This document shows, piece after piece, positions 1-8,141 of a stretch of DNA of 35,104 nt. Below the pieces are notes generated by a model, which was not told the origin of the DNA, did not search any database, and saw only the letters and a list, made by a program, of their open reading frames with translations. Source of the DNA: Sphingomonas parapaucimobilis NBRC 15100 (GTDB lineage Bacteria > Pseudomonadota > Alphaproteobacteria > Sphingomonadales > Sphingomonadaceae); the NCBI RefSeq assembly GCF_000787715.1, contig NZ_BBPI01000079.1, positions 1-35,104 on the forward strand. The letters are read 5' to 3'. Within the stretch, counting starts at the first letter, position 1; the number at the start of each line of letters is the position of its first letter. The position numbers were made by a program, and so were the translations under genes.

Positions 1-190
1 TTCCCTGAAGGGGAGGGGTAAGCAGAGTTGATCGTTTTCGACTCTAGCCCATGGGCAAAGCCATCCAGCGTTGAATGCATACGCCAAGGCCGATCGCCGG
101 TCAGAGAGAGCTTTGATCGTCGCTACAGCCCGATCATCGCCACCGAGGGCTTATCTTCCTGATAGGGCGAACGAACACCATCTTCGCCAG

Positions 191-240
191 ACAAAAAAAT
201 AGCGGCCCGAAGGCCGCTATTCCTTTCAGCCGTAAGGCTG
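191..240 (-). terminator. Intrinsic terminator of the small exported protein gene
   Basis: Read on the minus strand just after the stop at 248, a small hairpin (227-231 with 236-240) is followed by a perfect 10-bp stem (212-221 with 198-207) closed by a TTCG tetraloop and then a run of seven T. Stem, very stable UUCG-type loop and T-run together make a textbook Rho-independent terminator. Confidence 0.9.
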
Positions 241-247
241 AAGCAAC

Positions 248-487
248 TTAGTTGCTGTCGGCCGAATCGTCCGAGTCGGCGACCACAACGATGCCGGCAA
301 CGACGGCAGCAGCCGCCAGGACGGCAACGAGGATGCCACCGCCGGCCAGGCCGTTCTTCTTGGCGGCCGGAGCCGACGCGCGGACCGACTTCGAAACCGA
401 AAGGCTGGCAGCCGGGTTCGCAGCCATTGCCGGAGCAACGGTCATCGAAACGGCGGCAGCAGCGACGAGAAACTTCCCAAGACGCAT
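248..487 (-). CDS. Small exported protein, function unknown
   Basis: A 79-residue protein I do not recognise by family. The start at 487 is chosen because the minus strand carries AAGGGAG about six bases before this ATG and because it places a clean signal peptide (MRLGKFLVAAAAVSMTVAPA, cut probably after AMA at residue 22) at the N-terminus; the longer frame upstream has no such support. The mature part has a short basic linker rich in Ala, Ser and Lys, then a glycine-alanine-valine hydrophobic segment (about residues 48-67) and an acidic Asp/Ser tail. It could be a periplasmic protein anchored by its C-terminal helix. It is a single-gene unit with its own strong terminator, which suggests substantial expression. 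Function cannot be inferred. Confidence 0.75.
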   Translation of the reverse strand: MRLGKFLVAAAAVSMTVAPAMAANPAASLSVSKSVRASAPAAKKNGLAGGGILVAVLAAAAVVAGIVVVADSDDSADSN

Positions 488-681
488 GTCTAACTCCCTT
501 AATAATGTCAGTAGGGCCATGGCACGCACGCCGTCCCAAGGCAACCCCACCAACGAGTATGGGACAGTTATGCTCCCACACTGATGCGGCAATGCAACAT
601 TACTTTACCGCTTTGCAGTCATACGTTGCTTTGCCGTCCAACGGAATGCCCCGACAAACGTTTCGCCTCGGTAAAGAGACG

Positions 682-1440
682 TCAGGTGGAAAAAATCTGC
701 TGCACTTGGTCCTCAAGCATAAGGGCGGTCAGCCGGTCGCTGTGATAGGCCCCGGTATCGATTCCGATGCGGTGCGGCAGAATTTCGGCCTCTTGCGCGA
801 CCGTGTGGCCGTGTACGACCATCTTCTCCAGGGGGGCGCGGTGATCCAGGAAGGGGTCGCGAATCCAGCGTGTTTCCGCCAGCTTCTGCTCGGCGATCGG
901 GATGCCGGGGCGGACGCCCGCATGGACGAAGGCATAGTCCCCCAGGACCATGATTTCCTTGAGGTTGGACAGGAATAACCGGTGCTCGTGCGGCACGATG
1001 GCCTTCAGCCGTTCGGCGACCTCGGCATAGTCGAGCCGCTCATAATCCTCGCTCGAGACGCCGTAGCTGAGCATCGTCTCGCGCCCGCCGATTCGGCAGA
1101 ACAGACGCAACGCCTTGTCGTCGCCGTCGATGGCGCGCAGGAAAATCTCCTCGTGATTGCCCATCAGGCAATGGACATGGCGATCGTCCGCGCTGAGCTG
1201 GCGGATGCGCTCGACCACGCCAGCCGAATCGGGGCCGCGATCGACGAGATCGCCCAGGAAGATGATGTGGCGTTCGGCGGGCGGCCGGGCCGCATGATCC
1301 GCCTCGATCCGGGTCAGGATGGCGTCGAGCAGGTCCAGCCGACCATGGATATCGCCAACGGCATAGACCCGCAGACCGGGGACCATGGCGGGTACGAAAT
1401 CAGGAACGCGCTTTCGTAGATTCAACAGCTTGGCAAGCAT
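682..1440 (-). CDS. Metallophosphoesterase, PPP (serine/threonine phosphatase-like) family
   Basis: A 252-residue cytosolic calcineurin-like phosphoesterase. The three dinuclear-metal motifs of the PPP family are visible: GDIHGR (29-34), GDLVDRGPDS (63-72) and GNHEE (94-98), followed by VHAG and a late VHGHT motif that complete the metal site. Family members hydrolyse phosphoserine/threonine or dinucleoside polyphosphates; sequence alone does not say which. The first 20 residues are poorly conserved and the start at 1440 lacks a strong ribosome binding site, so a start at Met20 is possible. It lies 72 bases downstream of wecC on the same strand and may be transcribed with the UDP-ManNAcA genes. 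A phosphatase next to polysaccharide precursor genes could be regulatory, but that is inference. Confidence 0.88.
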   Translation of the reverse strand: MLAKLLNLRKRVPDFVPAMVPGLRVYAVGDIHGRLDLLDAILTRIEADHAARPPAERHIIFLGDLVDRGPDSAGVVERIRQLSADDRHVHCLMGNHEEIFLRAIDGDDKALRLFCRIGGRETMLSYGVSSEDYERLDYAEVAERLKAIVPHEHRLFLSNLKEIMVLGDYAFVHAGVRPGIPIAEQKLAETRWIRDPFLDHRAPLEKMVVHGHTVAQEAEILPHRIGIDTGAYHSDRLTALMLEDQVQQIFST

Positions 1441-1512
1441 GGATGGTCTGATATCCGCTAAGGGCGGTTGTGCTTAGTCCCGACCGTGCCCCCGTGCAAT
1501 GCGACATGGGCG

Positions 1513-2775
1513 TCAGCTTTGGTCGGGCCAGAGCCCGCGCGTGTCCAGGACGGTCTTGCCCCGACGCTCGTCGAGCGGCACCGATCGGAAGATGTCGTGA
1601 TCCACCAGAACGATCATCGCCTCGCAAGTTTCCAGTGCGGTGTCGATATCGGTCAGCTGCGCACCCGTGCCGTCGAACGCGCGGGGCAGGGTGGTGGCAT
1701 AGGGCTCGACGATATGGACGCGTTCGCCGAACCGGGCGGCGAGCGCGGTGGCGACCTTCAGCGCGGGGCTTTCGCGGAAGTCGTCGATATTGGCCTTGAA
1801 GGCGAGGCCGAGACAGGCGACCGGCCCATCCTGAGCCTCGATCATCGCGGCGGCGCGCGCGATGACATGGTCAGTCTTGCCGTCATTCACCTCGCGTGCG
1901 GTGCGGATCAGCGGCGTGTTGGCGGGGTCGGCGGCGACCAGGAACCAGGGATCGACGGCGATGCAGTGGCCGCCGACGCCGGGGCCGGGTGACAGGATGT
2001 TGACGCGCGGGTGGCGGTTGGCGAGCCGGATCACCTCCCACACATCGACGCCCAGCGTATCGGCCACCAGGCTTAGCTCGTTGGCAAAGGCGATGTTGAC
2101 GTCGCGAAACGCGTTCTCGGTCAGCTTGGTCATCTCTGCCGCGCGCGCGGTGGTGGTGACGCAGGCGCCGCGCACGAAGCGCCGGTAAAAGGCCAGCGCC
2201 TTGCGGGCACAGCGCGGCGTGATGCCGCCGATGACCCGGTCATTGTCGATCAGCTCGACCAGGATACGGCCGGGCAAAACGCGCTCGGGGCAATAGGCGA
2301 TGGCGAGATCGGCCTGCTCGCCGGGGCGGGTGGCGCCCGGCAGCTTCAGGTCGGGCCGTTCGCGCGCGATCAGGTCGCGGACCTGCTCGGTCGTGCCGAC
2401 GGGCGACGTCGACTCCAGGATCACCGTGTCGCCGGTCTTCAGCACCGGCGCGATCGCGCGCGCGGCGTCGAGCACATAGGTGATGTCCGGCTGGCGGTCG
2501 TCGGTAAAGGGGGTCGGCACCGCGATGACGAAGATATCGGCCGGGGCGACGGTCAGCGAGGCCTTCAGGTTGCCGCGCGCGACCACGCCCGATACCAGGC
2601 CGTCCAGATCGACCTCCTCGATATGGACGCGGCCCGAATTGATCGTCTCGACGACCGACGGGGTGACGTCGACGCCGGTCACCATCGCGCCGGTCCGCGC
2701 GATGATCGCGGCAGTGGGCAGGCCGATATAGCCCAGCCCCATCACCGTGACCAAGAGTTCAGAGTCCAAGGGCAT
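1513..2775 (-). CDS. wecC: UDP-N-acetyl-D-mannosamine dehydrogenase
   Basis: Oxidises UDP-ManNAc twice with NAD+ to UDP-N-acetylmannosaminuronate, a precursor of surface polysaccharide, in the cytosol. The 420-residue protein has the UDP-sugar dehydrogenase layout: N-terminal Rossmann domain with GLGYIG (13-18), central dimerisation domain, and the catalytic-cysteine motif GVGGHCIAVDP with Cys271, whose IAVDPWF continuation is typical of the WecC branch rather than UDP-glucose dehydrogenase. The C-terminal UDP-binding domain starts near 295 (CLGLAFKANIDDFRESPA). Its start overlaps the end of wecB by 17 bases, so translation is probably coupled. The pairing with WecB supports the substrate; UDP-GalNAc or UDP-GlcNAc dehydrogenases of related sequence are less likely. 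Confidence 0.93.
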   Translation of the reverse strand: MPLDSELLVTVMGLGYIGLPTAAIIARTGAMVTGVDVTPSVVETINSGRVHIEEVDLDGLVSGVVARGNLKASLTVAPADIFVIAVPTPFTDDRQPDITYVLDAARAIAPVLKTGDTVILESTSPVGTTEQVRDLIARERPDLKLPGATRPGEQADLAIAYCPERVLPGRILVELIDNDRVIGGITPRCARKALAFYRRFVRGACVTTTARAAEMTKLTENAFRDVNIAFANELSLVADTLGVDVWEVIRLANRHPRVNILSPGPGVGGHCIAVDPWFLVAADPANTPLIRTAREVNDGKTDHVIARAAAMIEAQDGPVACLGLAFKANIDDFRESPALKVATALAARFGERVHIVEPYATTLPRAFDGTGAQLTDIDTALETCEAMIVLVDHDIFRSVPLDERRGKTVLDTRGLWPDQS

Positions 2776-3901
2776 GGGTCATGATCCTGTTGATCCGCTC
2801 GGCGGTATCGCCTGCACCGAACGGATTGTGCGCACGCGCCATGGCGGCATAACGGTCTGTGTCGTCGAGCAACGCAAAGACTTCCTGAGCGATCCGGTCC
2901 TCGTCGGTGCCGATCAGCCGGGCCGTGCCCGCCGCCACGCCTTCGGGGCGTTCGGTCGTCTCGCGCATGACGAGCACCGGCTTGCCGAGCGCGGGCGCTT
3001 CCTCCTGCACGCCGCCCGAGTCGGTCAGCACGATATGCGCGGCGTCCAGCGCGCGGACGAAGTGCGGATAGTCGAGCGGTGCGATTCGCGCGATGGCGGG
3101 ATGATCGCCCAGCACCGAATCCATCACCGCCACGACATTGGGATTGGGGTGTACGGGGAAGAGGATGCCGACATCCTCCCGCTCCGCGATCCGGCGCAGC
3201 GCACGGGCGATCGCGGTCATGCCGTCGCCGAAATTCTCGCGCCGGTGGGTCGTGACCAGCAGGATCCGCTTGCCCTCCAACCGCGCCAGCACGGGATCCA
3301 GGCCTGCCGCCAGCGCCGGATCGGCGGCGATCCGCGCCCGGGTCCAGTGGAGCGCGTCGATCACGCTGTTGCCGGTCACATGGACCCGCGCCGGATCGAT
3401 CCCCTCGGCGCGCAGGGCGGCCGCCGCTGTTTCGGTCGGCGCAAAGTGCAAGGCCGCGATGGGGGCGATCATGCGCCGGTTCACCTCTTCGGGCCATGGC
3501 TGATAGATATCGCCCGAGCGCAGGCCCGCCTCGACATGGGCGACCGGGACCTTGCGGTAATAGGCGGCCAGCGCCCCGGCCATGGCAGTGGCGGTATCGC
3601 CCTGGACGACGACCATGGCGGGACGCTCGCTATCCATCACCTCGCCCAGTCCGGTCAGCAGCCGCGCGGTCAGCCGGTCGAGCGACTGGCCCGGTTCCAT
3701 CAGGTCCAGATCATGATCGGGCGTCAGGCCGGCGATGCTGAGCACCTGATCCAGCATCCCGCGATGCTGGGCGGTCACGCAGACCCGGACCGGCACCGCA
3801 TTCGATGCGCGCAACGCCGTGATGATGGGAAACAGCTTTATCGCCTCCGGCCGTGTGCCGAAGACGATCAGGATAGGAGCGGGGAGTGGCGGACGCGTCA
3901 T
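2759..3901 (-). CDS. wecB: UDP-N-acetylglucosamine 2-epimerase (non-hydrolysing)
   Basis: Interconverts UDP-GlcNAc and UDP-ManNAc in the cytosol and supplies the substrate for WecC. The 380-residue length is usual for the bacterial non-hydrolysing enzyme. Visible family motifs are GTRPEAIK (15-22) at the UDP-binding N-terminus, HVEAGLRSGD in the first domain, THRRENFGDG in the second and TDSGGVQEEAP near the C-terminus, all on the GT-B-like two-domain fold. It is the first gene of a wecB-wecC pair on the minus strand and is divergent from galU, with 111 bases between them that must hold both promoters; I see no confident -35/-10 pair there. No ManNAcA transferase or polymerase is nearby, so the final polymer is unknown. 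Confidence 0.95.
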   Translation of the reverse strand: MTRPPLPAPILIVFGTRPEAIKLFPIITALRASNAVPVRVCVTAQHRGMLDQVLSIAGLTPDHDLDLMEPGQSLDRLTARLLTGLGEVMDSERPAMVVVQGDTATAMAGALAAYYRKVPVAHVEAGLRSGDIYQPWPEEVNRRMIAPIAALHFAPTETAAAALRAEGIDPARVHVTGNSVIDALHWTRARIAADPALAAGLDPVLARLEGKRILLVTTHRRENFGDGMTAIARALRRIAEREDVGILFPVHPNPNVVAVMDSVLGDHPAIARIAPLDYPHFVRALDAAHIVLTDSGGVQEEAPALGKPVLVMRETTERPEGVAAGTARLIGTDEDRIAQEVFALLDDTDRYAAMARAHNPFGAGDTAERINRIMTHALGL

Positions 3902-4012
3902 CGGGGCGGTGTAACCTGTCGATTTTTAAGGACACCCTAATCGTATTCCGACGCTCAAGGCTATGTTGCGCCGAACGATCCGGCTAGAGGCGGACCGATT
4001 GAGGGAGGTTTC

Positions 4013-4873
4013 ATGACGATCAAGAAGGTTCGCAAGGCTGTTTTCCCGGTTGCGGGACTGGGGACGCGTTTTCTGCCCGCGACCAAATCGATGCCGAAGG
4101 AAATGCTGACCGTCGTTGACAAACCGTTGATCCAGTACGCCGTCGAGGAAGCACTGGAAGCGGGGATCGAGCAGATCATCTTCGTCACCGGCCGCGGCAA
4201 GGGTGCGCTGGAGGATCATTTCGACATCTCCTATGAACTCGAAGCCACGATGAAGGCGCGCGGCAAGTCGCTCGCCGTGATCGAGGGCATCCGCCAGAAG
4301 CCGGGTTCGCCCGTCTATGTCCGCCAGCAGGAGCCGCTGGGCCTAGGCCATGCGGTGTGGTGCGCGCGAGAGATCGTCGGTGACGAGCCCTTCGCGGTGC
4401 TGCTGCCCGACGAACTGATGGTCGGCGGCTTCATGAAGCAGATGGTCGAGGCCTATGACCAGGTCGGCGGCAACGTCATCGGCGCGCTGGAAGTGCCCGA
4501 CAGCGAGACCGACAAATACGGCATCATCTCGCCCGGCAAGCAGGACGGCCGCCTGACCGAAGTCACCGCGCTGGTCGAAAAGCCCAAGGGCAAGGCGCCG
4601 TCGAACCTGATGATCCCCGGCCGCTATATCCTCCAGCCCGAGGTCATGCAGATCCTCGACGCGCAGGAACCGGGTGCGGGTGGTGAGATCCAGCTGACCG
4701 ACGCGATGGCCAAGCTGATCGGCAACCAGCCCTTCCATGGCTTCACCTTCGACGGGCAGCGTTACGACTGCGGCGACAAGGCAGGCTGGCTGACGGCCAA
4801 CCTGGCGCTGGGTCTGGCGCGCGAGGATATCGGTCCGGCGGTGCGTGAGTTTGCCAAGAACCTGCTCGGCTGA
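4013..4873 (+). CDS. galU: UTP--glucose-1-phosphate uridylyltransferase
   Basis: Makes UDP-glucose and pyrophosphate from UTP and glucose-1-phosphate for exopolysaccharide, LPS and glycolipid synthesis. The 286-residue protein is of normal length and begins after a strong GAGGGAGG ribosome binding site. The nucleotidyltransferase signature VAGLGTRFLPATKSMPKEML spans about residues 13-32, with the Lys of PKEML contacting the nucleotide. LLPDELM provides the metal-binding acidic site (GalU usually has DD or DE here), and VEKP near residue 189 and the GEIQLTDAM motif near 224-232 are typical of GalU. Divergent from wecB and closed by a strong terminator, it appears to be a single-gene unit. Confidence 0.97.
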   Translation: MTIKKVRKAVFPVAGLGTRFLPATKSMPKEMLTVVDKPLIQYAVEEALEAGIEQIIFVTGRGKGALEDHFDISYELEATMKARGKSLAVIEGIRQKPGSPVYVRQQEPLGLGHAVWCAREIVGDEPFAVLLPDELMVGGFMKQMVEAYDQVGGNVIGALEVPDSETDKYGIISPGKQDGRLTEVTALVEKPKGKAPSNLMIPGRYILQPEVMQILDAQEPGAGGEIQLTDAMAKLIGNQPFHGFTFDGQRYDCGDKAGWLTANLALGLAREDIGPAVREFAKNLLG

Positions 4874-4895
4874 TTGGGTTTCAGCGTTGTTGAAG

Positions 4896-4928
4896 AGGGG
4901 CGGGGCCGAGAGGCCGCCGCCCCTTTTT
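4896..4928 (+). terminator. Intrinsic terminator after galU
   Basis: An 8-bp GC-rich stem (AGGGGCGG with CCGCCCCT) extends through GGCC/GGCC with one bulged G and a GAGA loop and is followed by five T. It starts 22 bases after the galU stop. Confidence 0.88.
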
Positions 4929-4930
4929 CA

Positions 4931-4959
4931 TTCTTCCCCAAGCTCTGCTTGGGGAGGAA
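4931..4959. repeat. Intergenic palindrome
   Basis: A 12-bp inverted repeat (4931-4942 with 4948-4959, one G-T pair, 5-base loop) lies between the convergent ends of galU and the small membrane protein gene. No T-run follows on either strand, so it is not a normal terminator by itself; it may stabilise the 3' end of the minus-strand operon mRNA or be a dispersed palindromic element. A related-looking CCCT-GAA-GGGG sequence is at the left edge of the window (about 3-18). Confidence 0.5.
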
Positions 4960-4965
4960 TGGCGC

Positions 4966-5322
4966 TTACCGCCCCCGCTTCTCCGCCCGCCGCGCGAGCC
5001 AGCCGAAAGTCAGCAGGATCAGCGTCGGGCACAGCATCGTGTTCCATATGTCGAACCAACTGGCGGGCAGATTGCCCTCGTCGGTGGCGTAGAAGGGCTG
5101 GAGCAGGTCATAGGCTTCGTTGATCGTCTCGATCACCAGCACGGTCAGCCAGCAGCGCCAGTCCCAAGGCTTGCGCCGCATGACCAGCGCCGAGAGGGTC
5201 AGGATCGCCATGCCCGCATAGGCGTGCAGCGTGCTGTCGGGCAGGCCGGTGACCTGCCCGATCCAGCCCTTGTCACCCGTCCAGTCGAGCCAGCCCGACG
5301 GCGGCGTCGGCCGCGCGCTCAT
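4966..5322 (-). CDS. Small integral membrane protein, function unknown
   Basis: A 118-residue protein, the last gene of the long minus-strand operon. The start at 5322 is preferred because it overlaps the moeB-like stop as ATGA, the same coupling used by the upstream genes; the longer frame adds nine unsupported residues. Hydrophobic segments lie at about 29-48 (LHAYAGMAILTLSALVM), 54-66 and 93-111, so two or three membrane passes are likely. The conserved-looking stretch ETINEAYDLLQPF resembles what is seen in small VanZ-like membrane proteins, but I would not assign it to that family. The C-terminus is basic (ARRAEKRGR), probably cytoplasmic. No function can be given from context. Confidence 0.75.
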   Translation of the reverse strand: MSARPTPPSGWLDWTGDKGWIGQVTGLPDSTLHAYAGMAILTLSALVMRRKPWDWRCWLTVLVIETINEAYDLLQPFYATDEGNLPASWFDIWNTMLCPTLILLTFGWLARRAEKRGR

Positions 5323-6086
5323 GCCGCCACCGCGACCGTGCGGGCACAACGACAGCCGGGATCCTTGGGCAGGGCGAGCGTGCGGAAGCGCATGGTCAGC
5401 ATGTCGGCGATCAGAATGCTTCCTGCACTGTCCCGCCCGAACGGCGCGGCGGCGCGCAGAGCCTCCAGCGCGGCCAGGCTGCCCATCACCCCCGTCACCG
5501 GCCCCAACACGCCGTCATCGGCGCAGGTCAGCCCGGCCTGGTCGGCCGCCTCGCCGACGAAGCAGCGATAACAGGGCTTGTCCGCTTCCCAGCCGCGATA
5601 GACCGCCAATTGCCCCTCGAACTGCCCGACAGCCGCCGAGACGAGGGGGATGCGCAAGCCCAGCGCCGCATCGGCCACCGCCAGCCGGGTCGCGAAATTG
5701 TCGCAGCCGTCCAGCACCACGTCGGCGCCCTCGATCAGCGCGGCGGCATTGTCCGGCGTCACGCGCGCCCGGTGGACCGTCACGGCGACATGCGGGTTCA
5801 GCCGCGCGACATGGGCGGCGGCGGCTTCGACCTTGGGCGTGCCGCGATCCTGGGTCGTGAAGATGGTCTGGCGTTGCAGGTTGGACGGCTCGACCACATC
5901 GTCGTCGATCAGCACCAGCGATCCGATGCCCGCCGCCGCCAGATACTGGATGGCGGGCGAGCCGATCCCGCCCGCGCCGATCACCGTAACCCTGGCCTGT
6001 TTCAGTTTCAGCTGCCCGCCGCCGCCAAATTCACGGAGCACGATGTGGCGGGCATAACGGGCCAGTTCGTCGTCGTTCAGGATCAT
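5319..6086 (-). CDS. moeB: E1-like sulfur-carrier adenylyltransferase (MoeB/ThiF/HesA family)
   Basis: Activates the C-terminal glycine of a small ubiquitin-like sulfur carrier (MoaD or ThiS type) by adenylation, for molybdopterin or thiazole synthesis. The 255-residue frame from the ATGA-coupled start at 6086 has normal MoeB length. GAGGIGSPA (37-45) is the ATP-binding loop, DDDVVEPSNLQRQ (61-73) the conserved follow-up, DGCDNFATR the substrate-side motif, Cys188 the family cysteine, and Cys172/Cys175 with Cys245/Cys247 the zinc site. The second zinc pair is CxC instead of the usual CxxC. Neither moaD/moaE nor thiS/thiG is nearby, so MoeB versus ThiF cannot be decided by context; the single-domain form without a rhodanese tail is compatible with either. 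Confidence 0.88.
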   Translation of the reverse strand: MILNDDELARYARHIVLREFGGGGQLKLKQARVTVIGAGGIGSPAIQYLAAAGIGSLVLIDDDVVEPSNLQRQTIFTTQDRGTPKVEAAAAHVARLNPHVAVTVHRARVTPDNAAALIEGADVVLDGCDNFATRLAVADAALGLRIPLVSAAVGQFEGQLAVYRGWEADKPCYRCFVGEAADQAGLTCADDGVLGPVTGVMGSLAALEALRAAAPFGRDSAGSILIADMLTMRFRTLALPKDPGCRCARTVAVAA

Positions 6087-6511
6087 CCCGGCCATGTATA
6101 GGTGATGACCGTCCGATACCAGCGACCGCCCGGGATCATGGTACGGTGCGCCAGATGGCGGACCATGCGCTGGGCCGCGCCCGCGCTGAACTGTTCGACC
6201 GTGGGGCAGCCGATGGCGAGCGGCACCACGCTGTCGGCATGGCCGTCCGCGCTGATCCGGATCGCGAGCGGCACGACCAGCACCGTCTGTGCGTCGTCCT
6301 GTCGGGCGCGCGTGCAACGCCCCGCCGTCACTTCGTCGCGCACGAAGCGGACCAGATCGGGTCCGGCGGGCGGCAGGGTCAGCATGCCCAGCGTCGACCA
6401 GTCATGCGGCGGCTCGACCGGGCCGGGCGCGGTCGGCGGGAGTACCGGTGTCAGCGGCGGCGTCGGAGCGATCGCCTGGGTCGCGGCGGCGAGGAGCAGC
6501 GCCGCGATCAC
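6083..6511 (-). CDS. Exported protein with proline-rich linker, function unknown
   Basis: A 142-residue protein whose GTG start overlaps the dut stop as GTGA and whose own stop overlaps the next start as ATGA, so it is a coupled operon member. The N-terminus ([14 protein letters not shown]) looks like a short signal peptide and is followed by a proline-rich linker (about 15-36). The remaining 105 residues contain two cysteines (about 68 and 101) that could form a periplasmic disulfide, and end in a strand-like region rich in Thr, Tyr and Trp. The pattern of a secreted domain with paired strands resembles TonB C-terminal-like domains, but the similarity is too weak to name. I do not recognise the family. 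Confidence 0.72.
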   Translation of the reverse strand: MIAALLLAAATQAIAPTPPLTPVLPPTAPGPVEPPHDWSTLGMLTLPPAGPDLVRFVRDEVTAGRCTRARQDDAQTVLVVPLAIRISADGHADSVVPLAIGCPTVEQFSAGAAQRMVRHLAHRTMIPGGRWYRTVITYTWPG

Positions 6512-6957
6512 CGCCCGGTCGATCCGAAGCCGCCATCACCCCGCTCGGTCGAGTCGAGTTCGTCGACTTCGGTCAGTGTGGCGCGCTGGACGGGGGCGGG
6601 GACAAGCTGGGCGATGCGTTCGCCGCGCACCACCTGAAACGGCTCGTCGCCCAGATTGGCGAGGATCACCTTCACTTCGCCGCGATAATCCTCGTCGATC
6701 GTGCCGGGCGTATTGAGGCAGGTGATGCCGTTCTTCAGCGCCAGGCCCGAGCGCGGGCGCACCTGCACCTCGTAACCCGGCGGGATCGCGATGGCGAAGC
6801 CGGTGGCGACAGCGGCGCGTTTGCCCGGCTCCAGCGTCAGCGTCTCTGCGGCGACAACGTCCATGCCAGCCGCGCCGGGCGTGGCATAGGCGGGCAGGGG
6901 AAGCCCCTCGCCATGGGGCAAATATTTGATGGCAATGGAGATTGGTGCAGTCGTCAT
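6508..6957 (-). CDS. dut: Deoxyuridine 5'-triphosphate nucleotidohydrolase
   Basis: Trimeric dUTPase that hydrolyses dUTP to dUMP and pyrophosphate, keeping uracil out of DNA and feeding thymidylate synthesis. All five family motifs are present in order: AGMDVVA (30-36), RPRSGLA (68-74), [16 protein letters not shown] (82-97, containing the catalytic aspartate), RGERIAQLV (111-119) and the C-terminal P-loop-like [10 protein letters not shown] (139-148). Length 149 is normal. Its start overlaps the coaBC stop as ATGA, reproducing the coaBC-dut order found in many proteobacteria. Confidence 0.97.
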   Translation of the reverse strand: MTTAPISIAIKYLPHGEGLPLPAYATPGAAGMDVVAAETLTLEPGKRAAVATGFAIAIPPGYEVQVRPRSGLALKNGITCLNTPGTIDEDYRGEVKVILANLGDEPFQVVRGERIAQLVPAPVQRATLTEVDELDSTERGDGGFGSTGR

Positions 6958-8141
6958 GACCGCGCTTGTAGCGCATCGGCGATACGTTGCGCGAGTCTCG
7001 TGGCAACCTCGTCCTTGCTCATCCGCTCCCAGCTTTCGACACCTTGGGCGGTGACGATGTGGACCCGGTTAGCCTCGCCGCCGAACACATCGCCCGATAC
7101 GTCGTTCGCCACGATCCAGTCGGCGCGCTTGCGCAGGCGCTTGGCGACGGCATGATCGATGACATGCTCGGTCTCGGCCGCGAAACCGACGACCAGCGCG
7201 GGTCGGTTGGGCGAAGCGGCGAGAGTGGCGAGGATGTCGGGATTCTCGACCAGCGTCAGCGCAGGCGCCGCGCCGCCATCCTTCTTCACCTTCTGCCCGG
7301 CCGCCTCGACCCGCCAGTCGGCGACGGCGGCAACCATCACGGCGGCATCGGCGGGCAGTGCCTTGGCGACCGCCTGCGCCATGTCGCGCGCCGTCTCGAC
7401 ATTCACGCGGGTAACGCCCGCCGGAGTCGGCAAAGTCACCGGCCCAGCGATCAGCGTCACCCGCGCGCCCAGCGCCGCCAAGGCGCCCGCGACCGCAAAG
7501 CCCTGTCGTCCCGAGGAGCGGTTGGCGATGTAGCGGACGGGATCGATCGGCTCGTGGGTCGGTCCCGCCGTCACCAGCACATGTCGCCCCGCGAGCGGAC
7601 GGTGAACAGGCGTCAGCTTCGCCTCGATCGCCGCCAGGATCGCGGGTGGCTCAGGCAGGCGGCCGGGGCCGAACTCGCCACACGCCATCGCGCCTTCGTC
7701 GGGGGCCATCACCTCCACGCCATCGGCGCGCAGCTGCGCCACGTTGCGCTGGGTCGCGGGGTGCAGCCACATGCGGACATTCATCGCGGGCGCGACCAGC
7801 ACCGGCGTATCGGTGGCGAGCAGCAGTGTCGTCGCAAGATCATCGGCATGGCCGTTCGCCATCCGCGCCATCAGGTCGGCGGTGCCCGGCGCGACGACGA
7901 CCAGATCGGCTTCGCGGCTGAGCTGGATATGCCCCATCTCCGCCTCGTCCTTCAGGTCCCAGAGCGTGGTGAAGACCTGATTTTCCGACAGGGCGGCCAG
8001 CGTCATCGGCGTGACGAAATGGCTGCCCCCCTCGGTCAGGACGCAGCGCACGCTATGCCCGGCCTTGCGCAGCAGGCGGATCAGCTCGCAACTCTTGTAG
8101 GCGGCGATCCCGCCCCCGACGATCAACAGGATATGGCTCAT
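6954..8141 (-). CDS. coaBC: Bifunctional phosphopantothenoylcysteine decarboxylase/phosphopantothenate-cysteine ligase
   Basis: Catalyses two successive steps of coenzyme A synthesis: CTP-dependent joining of cysteine to 4'-phosphopantothenate (CoaB) and FMN-dependent decarboxylation (CoaC). The 395-residue protein has the CoaC flavodomain first, with GGGIAAYKS (9-17), His71 in MGHIQLS, the substrate motif PAMN (118-121) and the redox cysteine Cys154 in [10 protein letters not shown]. The CoaB domain begins near 184 with [17 protein letters not shown] and NRSSG and contains the lysine-rich QKVKKDGG motif that activates the phosphopantothenate carboxylate. Coupled by ATGA overlaps at both ends to the membrane protein upstream and dut downstream. 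Confidence 0.97.
   Translation of the reverse strand: MSHILLIVGGGIAAYKSCELIRLLRKAGHSVRCVLTEGGSHFVTPMTLAALSENQVFTTLWDLKDEAEMGHIQLSREADLVVVAPGTADLMARMANGHADDLATTLLLATDTPVLVAPAMNVRMWLHPATQRNVAQLRADGVEVMAPDEGAMACGEFGPGRLPEPPAILAAIEAKLTPVHRPLAGRHVLVTAGPTHEPIDPVRYIANRSSGRQGFAVAGALAALGARVTLIAGPVTLPTPAGVTRVNVETARDMAQAVAKALPADAAVMVAAVADWRVEAAGQKVKKDGGAAPALTLVENPDILATLAASPNRPALVVGFAAETEHVIDHAVAKRLRKRADWIVANDVSGDVFGGEANRVHIVTAQGVESWERMSKDEVATRLAQRIADALQARS

Noticed and set aside
123..581. A 152-codon minus-strand frame at the left edge
   Set aside because: It covers the small exported protein gene and its terminator in another frame and is Cys/Arg-rich low-complexity.
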